Source: Pelagibius marinus
Lineage (GTDB): Bacteria > Pseudomonadota > Alphaproteobacteria > Kiloniellales > Kiloniellaceae
Assembly: GCF_014925385.1 (NCBI RefSeq)
Contig: NZ_JACSDK010000001.1
Location: 310,001-374,000, forward strand
Length of the DNA stretch: 64,000 nt
Direction of reading: 5' to 3'
Positions 6,872 through 16,019 of the stretch are shown piece after piece. Below the pieces are notes generated by a model. The model did no database searches. It was not told the DNA's origin and saw only the letters and a program-made list of their open reading frames with translations. Position numbers and translations under genes: made by a program. Numbering within the stretch: position 1 is the stretch's first letter; the number at the start of each line of letters is the position of its first letter.

Positions 6872-7801
6872 TCAGGCGCTGCGGCGCCGGTAGGCGGAGG
6901 GCGCGACCCCGAACTTGCCGGTGAAGGCCCGGCTGAAAGCCGCCGGCGACTTGTAGCCGGTCTGGCTGGCGACCTGCTGCACGCTGCTGGCGGGGCTGCG
7001 CTCCAGCAGCGCCAGGGCTTTCTGCAGACGCCAGTCGGCCAGGTAGGCCATGGGCCCCTGGCCGACCAGGGCGCTGAAGCGTTCGGCGAAACGGCTGCGC
7101 GACATGCCGACCTCGCCGGCCAGGCGGTCGACGGTCCAGGTCTCGCCCGGCTGCGCGTGGATCAGCTGCAGGGCGCGGCCGACCTGGCGGTCCCGGAAGG
7201 CCTCGACGAGGCGCTTCAGCTCCTCGCACTGCTCGACGCCGATCCGCAGCACCTCGATGAAGACGATCTCCGACAGGCGCGTGACCGCGGCGGTGCTGCC
7301 GATTTCCTCGGCGAACATGCGGCGCGCCACCAGGCGCAGCACCTCGTCCAGCCAGGGCTCGCGCGCCCGCATGGCCGCGGTGACCACCAGGGCCTCCGGC
7401 AGGGCGCGCAGCAGCGGGTGGTCGGCGGCGGCGCGGAAGGTGAAGTGGCCGCAGATCAGCTGGGTCGAGGCCTGCGGGTCGCCGTGCCCGACGACCAGCG
7501 CGCCCTCGCCGTCATAGCCGCTGTCCTTCAGGACGGTCTCCAGGTCGCTGGCATGGCGCCCGGCGCTGTCGGCCAGCACGTGGCTGCGCCCGCCCGGGAT
7601 CAGGATCAGGTCGCCGGGGTTGAGCTCCAGCGCGGCGCCGGAGGCGAGGCGGACGTGGCAGCTTCCCTGGACCACCAGGTGAAAGCGCGCGGCCTGCGCA
7701 TAGTCGGGCACGGCGATGGCCCAGGGGGCCGAGCAGTCGGTGCGGAAGTAGAGCGCGCCCTTCAGCTCCAGGGTGTCGAGGATATCGTTCAGAACGTCCA
7801 T
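6872..7801 (-). CDS. AraC-family transcriptional regulator with cupin sensor
   Basis: A 309-residue regulator. The N-terminal half is a cupin-type sensor of the AraC cupin_6 kind (FHLVVQGSCHVRL, LNPGDLILIPGGRSHVL). The C-terminal 100 residues hold two helix-turn-helix units: VDRLAGEVGMSRSRFAERF and VQQVASQTGYKSPAAFSRAFTGKFGVAPSAYRR. The start is uncertain: a TTG at 7822 adds seven residues, but ATG at 7801 gives MDVLNDILDTLELKG, the usual beginning for this subfamily. Relatives are often next to oxidoreductases they control; here the neighbours are another regulator and the DUF4142/cupredoxin pair. Confidence 0.92.
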   Translation of the reverse strand: MDVLNDILDTLELKGALYFRTDCSAPWAIAVPDYAQAARFHLVVQGSCHVRLASGAALELNPGDLILIPGGRSHVLADSAGRHASDLETVLKDSGYDGEGALVVGHGDPQASTQLICGHFTFRAAADHPLLRALPEALVVTAAMRAREPWLDEVLRLVARRMFAEEIGSTAAVTRLSEIVFIEVLRIGVEQCEELKRLVEAFRDRQVGRALQLIHAQPGETWTVDRLAGEVGMSRSRFAERFSALVGQGPMAYLADWRLQKALALLERSPASSVQQVASQTGYKSPAAFSRAFTGKFGVAPSAYRRRSA

Positions 7802-7901
7802 AGCGGCGGTGATCCCGGCCAATTCTTTGCGCCGCGTCCTGTCAGGAAGGACGCCAGCACATGAATTTAGGGCGTTCAGCGGGATTGGAAAGGGCGGGGT
7901 A

Positions 7902-8996
7902 TCAGCGGGCTTCCCTGACCCGGGTCGTGCGGGCGGCGGACTTCTTGGGCGCCGGCTGGCGCTCCGGGCGGGCGCCGGCGCGCGGCTGGGTGCTGGCGCG
8001 GGCGCAGAGATGGAAGCCCAGATCGACGACCTTCTCCTCCGGCGGCTCGCCGGCGATGGTCTGGGCGATCATGTCCATGGCGGTGACGCCCATTTCATAG
8101 CGCTCGGTCGCCATGCTGGTGATCGGCGGCTCCGCCGCCGCCGACATCTCGAAGTCGTTGAAGCCGGCGATGGCCAGGCGCTCCGGCACCGCGATGCCCA
8201 TGCGCTGGCATTCGAAGAGCGCGCCCAGGGCGACATCGTCGTTGTTGCAGAACACGGCGTCGATATCCGGGCGCTGCGCCACGATCTCGCGCAGCAGCTC
8301 GCAGCCGACGCGGACCGAGGAGGGCGCCTTGGTCTGGACGACGAGGCTGTCGTCGTCCAGGCCGTGCTCGGCCATGACGGCGCGGTAGCCGGCCATGCGG
8401 CGGTTGCTGCGCGGGTCCAGGCGGGCGGCCAGACAGGCGATGCGGCGGTAGCCCGCCTCCAGCAGGTGCTCGGTCATGGCCCGCCCGGCGGCGGGCTGGT
8501 CGAGGCCCACCATCATGTCGAAGGGATCGGGCCCCAGCTCCATGATCTGCACGATGGGCAGCTTCGCGGCGCGCAGCATCTCGGCCGCCGCCGCCGTCTG
8601 GTCAATGCCGGCCAGGATCAGGCCCGCCGGCGACTGACTGAGGAACAGGCGGATCAGGCGTTCCTCTTCCTGGGGCGAATAGCGGGTATTGGCGAACTGG
8701 ACCTGCAGGTCGGTCTTCTCGGCGCGGTCGTGGATGCCGCGCAGCACATCGGCGAAGACGGAGTTGGTCAGCGAAGGGATGATCACGCCGACCACGTTCG
8801 TGCGCGCCGAGGCCAGGGCCCGGGCATGCAGGTCGGGGACATAGTCGAGGGCCTGCACCGCCGCGGCGATGCGCTTGCGCAGCGGCTCGGAGACGCGGGC
8901 CGGCTCACGCAGGGCGCGCGAGACGGTGATCGGGCTGACCCCCGCTTCCGCGGCCACGTCGGCAATTGTCGTACGGCCCTTTTTGCGTCGTGTCAT
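7902..8996 (-). CDS. LacI-family transcriptional regulator (GntR/gluconate-like)
   Basis: The 364-residue repressor has the LacI DNA-binding head (TIADVAAEAGVSPITVSRALREP), the hinge helix (ARALASARTNVVGVIIPSL) and a periplasmic-binding-type sugar sensor (VFCNNDDVALGALFECQRMG, LAIAGFNDFEMSAAAEPPITS). It is most like the gluconate regulator subgroup. ATG at 8996 is chosen because AAGGGG lies at the right distance. A basic low-complexity tail of about 35 residues follows the sensor. A LacI-type palindrome at 9067-9080, 71 bases upstream, suggests autoregulation. No sugar operon is adjacent in this window. Confidence 0.93.
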   Translation of the reverse strand: MTRRKKGRTTIADVAAEAGVSPITVSRALREPARVSEPLRKRIAAAVQALDYVPDLHARALASARTNVVGVIIPSLTNSVFADVLRGIHDRAEKTDLQVQFANTRYSPQEEERLIRLFLSQSPAGLILAGIDQTAAAAEMLRAAKLPIVQIMELGPDPFDMMVGLDQPAAGRAMTEHLLEAGYRRIACLAARLDPRSNRRMAGYRAVMAEHGLDDDSLVVQTKAPSSVRVGCELLREIVAQRPDIDAVFCNNDDVALGALFECQRMGIAVPERLAIAGFNDFEMSAAAEPPITSMATERYEMGVTAMDMIAQTIAGEPPEEKVVDLGFHLCARASTQPRAGARPERQPAPKKSAARTTRVREAR

Positions 8997-9066
8997 GCGT
9001 ACCCCTTGGTCAATCCCCCTGGTCATGGCGCCGCATTCCACCACTTTCCGCCAGGAAAGGCCAAAT

Positions 9067-9080
9067 TGCTAGCGCTATCA
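9067..9080. promoter_or_regulatory. LacI-type operator upstream of the LacI-family gene
   Basis: TGCTAGCGCTATCA is a 14-base palindrome matching at 12 of 14 positions, with an exact TAGCGCTA core and a central CG, as expected of LacI-family operators. It lies in the 347-base divergent region (8997-9343) between this regulator and the glutamate dehydrogenase gene. I see no other strong signal in that region. Confidence 0.6.
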
Positions 9081-9343
9081 CGAATCTTCTTTCGGTTGGC
9101 TGTTCTGCGCGGCTGCTTCCGGCGGTCCCGGTGAGCGCTGCGGCGGGTGGCCACGGCGGGTTTTCCACCGGCCGTTCCGGCCGCCCCGCTTTCGGCCCTT
9201 AGATTTCGGTGCAGGAATGGTTTAGCGTGTGATTCAGGTGGTTTGCGTCGCCGCCGCGAGAGTCGGCGCCGCCGCCGCCCGGCAGAGTCACAGCATCACC
9301 GGCTAAGCAGACAGTCCATAAACTGCGGCAGGGGGAGAACGTC

Positions 9344-12300
9344 ATGGCAGGCAAGAGCGCGCAAGCGCGGTCCCGACTCATCAGCCAGGTCGCGCAGGCG
9401 GTGGGCAAGCGCCTCAGCGCGGCCAAGGCCAAGCGCGCGGAAGTCTTCGTGCGGCAGTTCTATGCGAACGTGCCGCCCAGCGACCTGCGCGGCGAGTCGG
9501 CCGAAAACCTCGCCGGCGGCGCGCTGGCACTGTGGGACAGCCTGCAGCAGCGCCCGCCCGGCAAGGCCAGCGTGCGCGCTTACAACCCCGATCCGGAAAC
9601 CGACGGCTGGGAGTCGTCGCACAGCATCATCGAGATCATCAACGACGATATGCCCTTTCTGGTCGACTCGGTGACGGCGGAGATCAACCGCAACGATGTC
9701 GAGGTTCGGCTGGTCATTCACCCCGTCGTCTCTCTGCGCCGCGACGCCAAGGGCAAGTTGCTGGAACTGATCGATCCCAAGTCCAAGGAGGCGGCGAAGC
9801 CCAAAGCCGGCGCCCCGGAGATGATCGGCGAATCGGCAATGCAGATCCAGATCACCGAGCAGCCGGACAAGCGCCTGAGTGAGATCGCCAAGCGCATCGA
9901 ATCGGTCCTGCGCGACGTGCGCGCCTCGGTCGAGGACTGGAAGACCATGCGCGAGCGCTGTCGCGAGGTGATCAAGGAACTGGAGACCAAGCCGCCGGTG
10001 CTGCCGGTCGCGGAGATCGCCGAGGGCCTGGAGTTCCTCAGATGGCTGGACGACGACCATTTCACCTACCTGGGCTATCGCGAGATCAGTTTCGAAGGCC
10101 GCGGCGGCAACGCGGTCACCAAGATCCACAAGGCGCGCGGCCTCGGCGTGCTGAGGGATTCTGAGGTGCGCGTCTTCGATGGCCTGCGCAATCTCGGCAA
10201 GCTGCCGCCGGATGTGCGCGACTTCGTACGCCAGCCCCAACTGCTGCGCATCACCAAGGGCAACCACCGCGCCACGGTGCACCGCTCCGTGCCTCTGGAC
10301 ACCATCGCGGTGAAGACCTTCGACGCCAAGGGCAGCGTCACGGGTGAGCGTCTCTTCGTCGGCCTCTTCACCTCCATGGCCTACTCGCGCTCGCCGAGCG
10401 ACATTCCAATGCTGCGCCAGAAGGTCGAAGCCGTCCTGCAGCTCTCCGGCTTCTCGCCGCGCAGCCATGACGGCAAGGCGCTGACGCACATCCTGGAGAA
10501 CTATCCGCGCGACGAGCTGTTCCAGATCTCCGTCGAGGAGCTGCACCAGATCTCCGTCGGGGTGCTGCACCTGCAGGAGCGTCAGCGCACGGCGCTCTTC
10601 GTGCGCCACGATCCTTTCGAGCGCTTCGTCTCCTGCATGGTCTACGTGCCGCGCGACCGTTACGACACCACCCTGCGGCGCAAGATCCAGATCCTCCTGG
10701 CCGAGGCCTACGACGGCACCTGCACCAACTTCTCCGCCCAGATGAGCGACGAGGCACTGGCCCGCCTGCACGTCACCATCAGAACAAATCCGGGGAAGAT
10801 TCCCGCGGTCAAGCTGCCGCAGCTCGAGGCCCGGCTGGAGGAAGCCTCGCGCTCCTGGTCCGACCTTCTGGAGGATGCCATGGTCGCGGCGCTCGGCGAG
10901 CAGCGCGGCATCCGGACCTGCAGACGCTTCGAGCGGGCCTTCCCGCCCAGCTATCAGCGCGACTTCGCCGCCGAGGTCGCGGTAGAGGACATCGGCCACA
11001 TCGAAAAGGCGATCGCCGAGAACGATCTCTCGATGTACCTCTACCGTCCCGCCGGCGCGCCCCCGCAGGTGCTGCACTTCAAGATCTACGTGCTCGACGA
11101 GCCGGTGCCGCTCTCCGACATCCTGCCGATGCTCGAGAACATGGGACTCAAGGTCATCGGCGAGGTGCCCTACGACATCGAGCTCGGCGACCGCAAGGGA
11201 CCCATCTGGATCCACGACTTCGACATGGTCAGCGATGGCGGGGTGTCCATCGACCTGGAGGCTGTGCGCGACGCTTTCCACGAAGCCTTCGCGCGCATCT
11301 GGCATGGCCACATGGAGAATGACGGCTTCAACAAGCTGGTGCTGCACGCCGGGCTGACGGCGCGCGAGGTCATCGTCCTGCGCGCCTACTGCAAGTACCT
11401 GCGCCAGGCGCGCATTCCCTTCAGCCAGGACTACATGGAGGCGACGCTGGCCGGCAATGCGAAGCTGGCGCGCAACCTGGTCGACCTCTTCCTGGCGCGC
11501 TTCGATCCGGCCAAGGCCAAGGACTCGGCCCGGCTCGGCAAGAAGCTGGTGGCCGAGATCAACGCGCAGCTCGACCAGGTCTCCAACCTGGACGAGGACC
11601 GCATCATCCGCCGCTACCTGAACCTCATACTCTCGACCCTGCGCACCAACTTCTTCCAGCCCGCCGAAGACGGCAGCGAGAAGACCTACTGCTCCTTCAA
11701 GTTCGACTCGCGAAACATCGAGGAACTGCCGCAGCCCCAGCCGCTGCGCGAGATCTTCGTCTACAGCCCGGCGGTGGAGGGCGTGCACCTGCGCTTCGGC
11801 ATGGTCGCGCGCGGCGGCCTGCGCTGGTCCGACCGACCGGAGGACTTCCGCACGGAAGTGCTGGGCCTGGTCAAGGCGCAGCAGGTTAAGAACACGGTCA
11901 TCGTGCCGGTGGGCTCCAAGGGCGGTTTCGTCATGAAGCAACCGCCGCCGGCGGAGGCCGGGCGCGATGCCTTTCTCGCCGCAGGCATCGAATGCTACAA
12001 GACCTTCATCCGCGGCCTGCTGGACATCACCGACAATCTGAAGCGTGGCCGCGTGGTGCCGCCGAAGAAGGTCACGCGCTACGACGGCGACGATCCTTAC
12101 CTGGTGGTCGCCGCCGACAAGGGAACGGCGACCTTTTCCGACATCGCCAACGGCGTTTCCGCGGATTACGGTTTCTGGCTGGACGACGCCTTCGCCTCCG
12201 GCGGCTCGGCCGGCTATGACCATAAGAAGATGGGCATCACCGCGCGCGGCGCCTGGGAATCGGTGAAGCGCCACTTCCGCGAACTGGGCAAGGACTGCCA

Positions 12301-14239
12301 GAAAGAAGACTTCACCTGTATCGGCTGCGGCGACATGTCGGGCGACGTCTTCGGCAACGGCATGCTGCTGTCCAAGCACATCCTGCTGATCGGCGCCTTC
12401 AACCACATGCACATCTTCGTTGACCCGACGCCTGATCCGGCGCGCAGCTGGCAGGAGCGTGACCGCCTCTTCAAGCTGCCGCGCTCGGCCTGGACCGACT
12501 ACAACCCGGAACTGATCTCCAATGGCGGCGGCATTTTCGAGCGCAGCGCCAAGTCCATCAAGGTTACGCCGGAGATGAAGAGCGTTTTCGGCATCACCAA
12601 GGACAGCGTCACTCCCAACGAGCTGATCCAGTCCATGCTGCTGTCGGAGGTCGAACTGCTTTGGTTCGGTGGCATCGGCACCTACATCAAGGCCGGCGAG
12701 GAGAGCAACCTCGACGTCGGCGACCGCGCCAACGACGCGCTGCGAGTCAACGGCAAGCAGGTGCGCGCCAAGGTGATCGGCGAGGGCGCCAACCTGGGCG
12801 TCACCCAGCTGGGCCGCATCGAGTACGGCGGCGCCGGCGGGCGCTGCAACACCGACTTCATCGACAACTCCGCCGGCGTCGACTGTTCCGACCACGAGGT
12901 CAACATCAAGATCCTGCTGGGCGACGTGGAGCAGGCGGGCGACATGACCCGCAAGCAGCGCGACAAGCTGCTGGAGAAGATGACCGACGAGGTCGGCGAG
13001 CAGTGCCTGCGCGACAACTACCTGCAGAGCCAGGCGATCACCGTCACCCATCAGCTCGGCGGGCACCTGCTGGACCGCTTCGCCCGCTTCATGCGGGCGC
13101 TGGAAAAGGACGGGCTGCTGAACCGCCGCATCGAGTACCTGCCCGACGACGAGGAGGTGCTGGAGCGCATGAAGCGCGGCGAGGGCCTGACCCGGGCGGA
13201 GGTCGCGGTGCTGCTGTCCTACTCCAAGCTGGTGCTCTACGACGACCTGCTGAGGTCCGATCTGCCGGACGACGTCTACTTCGCCGCCGACCTGGAAACC
13301 TATTTCCCCAAACCGCTGCGCGAGCCCTACGCCAAGCAGATCGAGCGCCATCGACTGAAGCGCGAGATCGTGGTGACGGTGGTCAGCAACGACGTGGTCA
13401 ACCGCGTCGGCATCAACTTCGTGCACGAGGTGCGCGAGAAGACCGGCATGCCGCCCGAAGAGGTGGTGAAGGCCTACATCATCGCCCGCGAGATCTTCGG
13501 CATGCGCGATATCTGGGCGCAGATCGAGGCGCTGGACAACAAGGCGCCGGCCCTGGTGCAGTCGCGCATGCTGGTTGAATGCGGCCGCCTGATCGAGCGC
13601 GAGACCGTGTGGTTCCTGCGCGAGATGGGAATGCCCCTCGACATCGCCGCGGAAGTCGACCGCTTTGGCGAAGGTATCGCCACCCTCGTCGGGCGTCTCG
13701 AATCCCTGCTCTCCAAGACGGACCTCGCGCTGCTCGACCAGCGCCAGAACCAGCTCGTCGAACAGGGGGCGCCGCAGGCCCTGGCGCGCCGTGTCGCCAG
13801 CCTGGCGATGCTGGCGCCGGTCTGCGACGTGGTGCGCATCGCCGCCACCCTGAAGCTGCCGGTGGAAAAGGTCGCAGAGGCCTACTTCACCATCGGCGAC
13901 CGCTTCGGCTTCGACTGGCTGCGCCGCTCGGCCGGGTCGCTGCCCACCGACACCGCCTGGGACAAGCTGGCGGTCTCGGCCATTATCGACGACTTCTACG
14001 GTCACCAGAGCGAGTTGACCACGCGGGTGCTGAACGGCAGCGGCGCCGGAAAAGGTGGCGCCAAGGGCAAGGCCAGGGCGGCGGCGACCGACAGGATCAT
14101 CGCCGCCTGGTCTGAAGGCCGCGCGCCGCTGGTGACGCGCACCGATCAGCTTCTGGAGGAGCTGAAGTCCTCCGGCACGCCGGACTTCGCGATGCTGGCG
14201 GTGGCCAACCGCCAGCTCAAGTCGATGGTGTCGGGCTAG
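9344..14239 (+). CDS. Large NAD-specific glutamate dehydrogenase
   Basis: The 1631-residue protein belongs to the 180-kDa (L_180) class of NAD-dependent glutamate dehydrogenases, which convert glutamate to 2-oxoglutarate and ammonium in the cytoplasm, mainly for catabolism. The catalytic core shows GLRWSDRPEDFRTEVLGLVKAQ, VPVGSKGGFV (near residue 856), CGDMSGDVFGNGML, VIGEGANLGVTQLGRIEY and NTDFIDNSAGVDCSDHEVNIKILL. The long N-terminal part (about 1-700) carries the ACT-like regulatory region typical of this class. Full length for the family. Very long antisense open frames cover it, a consequence of GC-rich codon use. Confidence 0.97.
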   Translation: MAGKSAQARSRLISQVAQAVGKRLSAAKAKRAEVFVRQFYANVPPSDLRGESAENLAGGALALWDSLQQRPPGKASVRAYNPDPETDGWESSHSIIEIINDDMPFLVDSVTAEINRNDVEVRLVIHPVVSLRRDAKGKLLELIDPKSKEAAKPKAGAPEMIGESAMQIQITEQPDKRLSEIAKRIESVLRDVRASVEDWKTMRERCREVIKELETKPPVLPVAEIAEGLEFLRWLDDDHFTYLGYREISFEGRGGNAVTKIHKARGLGVLRDSEVRVFDGLRNLGKLPPDVRDFVRQPQLLRITKGNHRATVHRSVPLDTIAVKTFDAKGSVTGERLFVGLFTSMAYSRSPSDIPMLRQKVEAVLQLSGFSPRSHDGKALTHILENYPRDELFQISVEELHQISVGVLHLQERQRTALFVRHDPFERFVSCMVYVPRDRYDTTLRRKIQILLAEAYDGTCTNFSAQMSDEALARLHVTIRTNPGKIPAVKLPQLEARLEEASRSWSDLLEDAMVAALGEQRGIRTCRRFERAFPPSYQRDFAAEVAVEDIGHIEKAIAENDLSMYLYRPAGAPPQVLHFKIYVLDEPVPLSDILPMLENMGLKVIGEVPYDIELGDRKGPIWIHDFDMVSDGGVSIDLEAVRDAFHEAFARIWHGHMENDGFNKLVLHAGLTAREVIVLRAYCKYLRQARIPFSQDYMEATLAGNAKLARNLVDLFLARFDPAKAKDSARLGKKLVAEINAQLDQVSNLDEDRIIRRYLNLILSTLRTNFFQPAEDGSEKTYCSFKFDSRNIEELPQPQPLREIFVYSPAVEGVHLRFGMVARGGLRWSDRPEDFRTEVLGLVKAQQVKNTVIVPVGSKGGFVMKQPPPAEAGRDAFLAAGIECYKTFIRGLLDITDNLKRGRVVPPKKVTRYDGDDPYLVVAADKGTATFSDIANGVSADYGFWLDDAFASGGSAGYDHKKMGITARGAWESVKRHFRELGKDCQKEDFTCIGCGDMSGDVFGNGMLLSKHILLIGAFNHMHIFVDPTPDPARSWQERDRLFKLPRSAWTDYNPELISNGGGIFERSAKSIKVTPEMKSVFGITKDSVTPNELIQSMLLSEVELLWFGGIGTYIKAGEESNLDVGDRANDALRVNGKQVRAKVIGEGANLGVTQLGRIEYGGAGGRCNTDFIDNSAGVDCSDHEVNIKILLGDVEQAGDMTRKQRDKLLEKMTDEVGEQCLRDNYLQSQAITVTHQLGGHLLDRFARFMRALEKDGLLNRRIEYLPDDEEVLERMKRGEGLTRAEVAVLLSYSKLVLYDDLLRSDLPDDVYFAADLETYFPKPLREPYAKQIERHRLKREIVVTVVSNDVVNRVGINFVHEVREKTGMPPEEVVKAYIIAREIFGMRDIWAQIEALDNKAPALVQSRMLVECGRLIERETVWFLREMGMPLDIAAEVDRFGEGIATLVGRLESLLSKTDLALLDQRQNQLVEQGAPQALARRVASLAMLAPVCDVVRIAATLKLPVEKVAEAYFTIGDRFGFDWLRRSAGSLPTDTAWDKLAVSAIIDDFYGHQSELTTRVLNGSGAGKGGAKGKARAAATDRIIAAWSEGRAPLVTRTDQLLEELKSSGTPDFAMLAVANRQLKSMVSG

Positions 14240-14293
14240 CGGCGCGGCGACTTGTTCGGTCGCGCTTTGTCGCGGCAGGCGGGGAGGTTTCAG

Positions 14294-15619
14294 ATGGTTT
14301 CCGCTGCGCCAGCCTCCTCGCTTCAGGAGCCCGGTCCGCCCGCCAGCCAAGGGGGCTGGCAGGGGCGCCGCGGCGCCGCCGTCGCCTGGTGCCTCTATGA
14401 CTGGGCCAATTCTTCCTACCCGACGGTGATCATCACCTTCGTCACCGCCGCCTACTTCACCCGCGCCGTCGCCGAAACGCCGGAGATCGGCACCGGGCAG
14501 TGGGGCCTCATGCTTTCGCTGTCGGGGATCGTGCTCGCGGTCATGGCGCCGATCTTCGGTGCCATCGCCGACCAGGGCGGCGGGCGCAAGCCCTGGATCG
14601 CCGTCTTCTCGCTGGTCGCCGTGGTCTGTGCGGCGGGGTTGTGGTGGATCGAGCCCGACCCGCGCTTCGTGCTGCCGGCTCTGCTGCTGGTCGCCGTCGG
14701 CAACACGGCCTTCGAGTTCGGCCATGTCTTCTACAATGCCATGCTGCCGGAGATCGCGCCGAAGAGTCACCTGGGGCGGCTGTCCGGCTGGGCCGGCGGG
14801 CTGGGCTATGTCGGCGGCATCGCCTGCCTGGCGGCCAGCCTCTTTCTTTTCGTGCTGCCGGAGGTGCCCATCTTCGGCCTCGACAAGACGCGGGCCGAGG
14901 AGGTGCGCATCACCGGCCCCTTCGTCGGCCTGTGGTTCGCCGTCTTCGCCCTGCCGCTCTTCGCCGTGGTGCGCGAGCGCGCGCGGCCCTTCAAGACGGG
15001 GCGCGCGGTGCGCGACGGCCTGGCCAGCCTGTGGCGCACCCTGAAGCTGCTGCCCGAGCAGCGCCAGACCGGGCGCTTCCTTCTGGCGCGCATGCTCTAC
15101 ACCGACGGGCTCAACACCCTCTTCGCCTTCGGCGGCATCTATGCCGCCGGCAGTTTCGGCATGAGCTTCGAGGATATCCTGATCTTCGGCATCCTGCTGA
15201 ACGTCACCGCCGGCCTCGGCGCCTTCGCCTTTGCCTGGATCGACGACCTGGTGGGCGCCAAGTTCACCATCCTCTTTTCGGTGGCGGCGCTGGTGCTGTT
15301 GGGCGGCGCCATCCTGCTGGTCGAAAGCCAGTTCTGGTTCTACGTCCTGGGCTGCGGCATCGGCGCCTTCATCGGCCCGGCGCAGACCGCCAGCCGTTCC
15401 TTCATGGCGCGCATCGCCCCGCCGCAGCTGCACGCCGAGTTCTTCGGGCTCTATGCGCTCTCCGGCAAGGTGACGGCCTTCCTCGGCCCGGCGCTGGTCG
15501 GCTGGGTCACGGTCTGGGCCGACAGCCAGCGCGTCGGCATGGCGATGATCCTGCTGTTCTTCCTGGCCGGGCTGGCGCTCATGTGGGGAATCCGCGATCC
15601 CCAGCGGCCGGCGTCCTAG
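14294..15619 (+). CDS. MFS transporter, UMF1/Atg22-like
   Basis: A 441-residue integral membrane protein with about twelve hydrophobic helices. The signature VAWCLYDWANSSYPTVIITFVTAAYF at the start of the first helix identifies the UMF1/Atg22-like branch of the major facilitator superfamily. Yeast Atg22 is an amino-acid effluxer of the vacuole; bacterial members are largely uncharacterised. GGGGAGG precedes ATG at 14294 at a good distance. Lying 54 bases downstream of glutamate dehydrogenase, it may be cotranscribed, which would fit an amino-acid transport role, but this is inference. Confidence 0.9.
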   Translation: MVSAAPASSLQEPGPPASQGGWQGRRGAAVAWCLYDWANSSYPTVIITFVTAAYFTRAVAETPEIGTGQWGLMLSLSGIVLAVMAPIFGAIADQGGGRKPWIAVFSLVAVVCAAGLWWIEPDPRFVLPALLLVAVGNTAFEFGHVFYNAMLPEIAPKSHLGRLSGWAGGLGYVGGIACLAASLFLFVLPEVPIFGLDKTRAEEVRITGPFVGLWFAVFALPLFAVVRERARPFKTGRAVRDGLASLWRTLKLLPEQRQTGRFLLARMLYTDGLNTLFAFGGIYAAGSFGMSFEDILIFGILLNVTAGLGAFAFAWIDDLVGAKFTILFSVAALVLLGGAILLVESQFWFYVLGCGIGAFIGPAQTASRSFMARIAPPQLHAEFFGLYALSGKVTAFLGPALVGWVTVWADSQRVGMAMILLFFLAGLALMWGIRDPQRPAS

Positions 15620-15628
15620 CTGCTTGTT

Positions 15629-15880
15629 TCAGCAGCAGGGCTGGCGCCTGCCGGAAAGGCGCAGGCCGCGCAGGCTGCAGCCGCCCACCAGGTGGCGGAA
15701 GACCCGGCGGAAGCCGTCGCGCAGGGCCTCGCCCTGCAGGCGGCGGCCACGGGCGACCAGGCGCTCGATGTCCCGGCGGGTGACCTCTGCGCGCGCGAGC
15801 GATGCGGCGCAACCGCGCGGCGGGAAGGCCAGGACGCGCGCCGGGCCGTCGGGAGTTTGTGTGTGGGGGCGGGGGATCAT
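15629..15880 (-). CDS. Small arginine-rich protein, unknown function
   Basis: An 83-residue basic protein starting MIPRPHTQTPDG. A perfect Shine-Dalgarno (AAGGAGGT) lies just upstream of ATG at 15880, which is strong evidence it is translated. The conserved-looking centre is VTRRDIERLVARGRRLQGEALRDGFRRVFRHL, an amphipathic helix of a kind I have seen in other short alphaproteobacterial proteins, but I cannot name a family. Two cysteines end the protein. It is divergent from the LysR gene at 16020, and an operator-like palindrome (15958-15972) lies between them, so the LysR protein may regulate it. Confidence 0.7.
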   Translation of the reverse strand: MIPRPHTQTPDGPARVLAFPPRGCAASLARAEVTRRDIERLVARGRRLQGEALRDGFRRVFRHLVGGCSLRGLRLSGRRQPCC

Positions 15881-15957
15881 GGCTCGGACCTCCTTGAAAG
15901 CCGCCGGCAAGGCCGCCGGCCGGCTGTGGACAGGTTCTGAAGGTAGGCCCATTCCTA

Positions 15958-15972
15958 TGAATTGATAATTCA
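15958..15972. promoter_or_regulatory. Palindrome in the divergent promoter region of the LysR gene
   Basis: TGAATT-GAT-AATTCA is a perfect six-base inverted repeat with a three-base centre, 48 bases upstream of the LysR start at 16020, in a short AT-rich stretch. Position and symmetry fit a LysR binding site serving both divergent genes. Confidence 0.5.
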
Positions 15973-16019
15973 GCCCACTAGAATATCATCTGTTCCAGAT
16001 TGGCATTAATGGGGCGACC

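Noticed and set aside
9296-15433. A 2045-codon open frame on the minus strand
   Set aside because: It is antisense to glutamate dehydrogenase and the MFS gene, is rich in Gly/Ala/Arg/His/Gln, shows no domain and has no promoter or ribosome site. Long antisense frames are expected opposite GC-rich codons, and both sense genes have clear family motifs.
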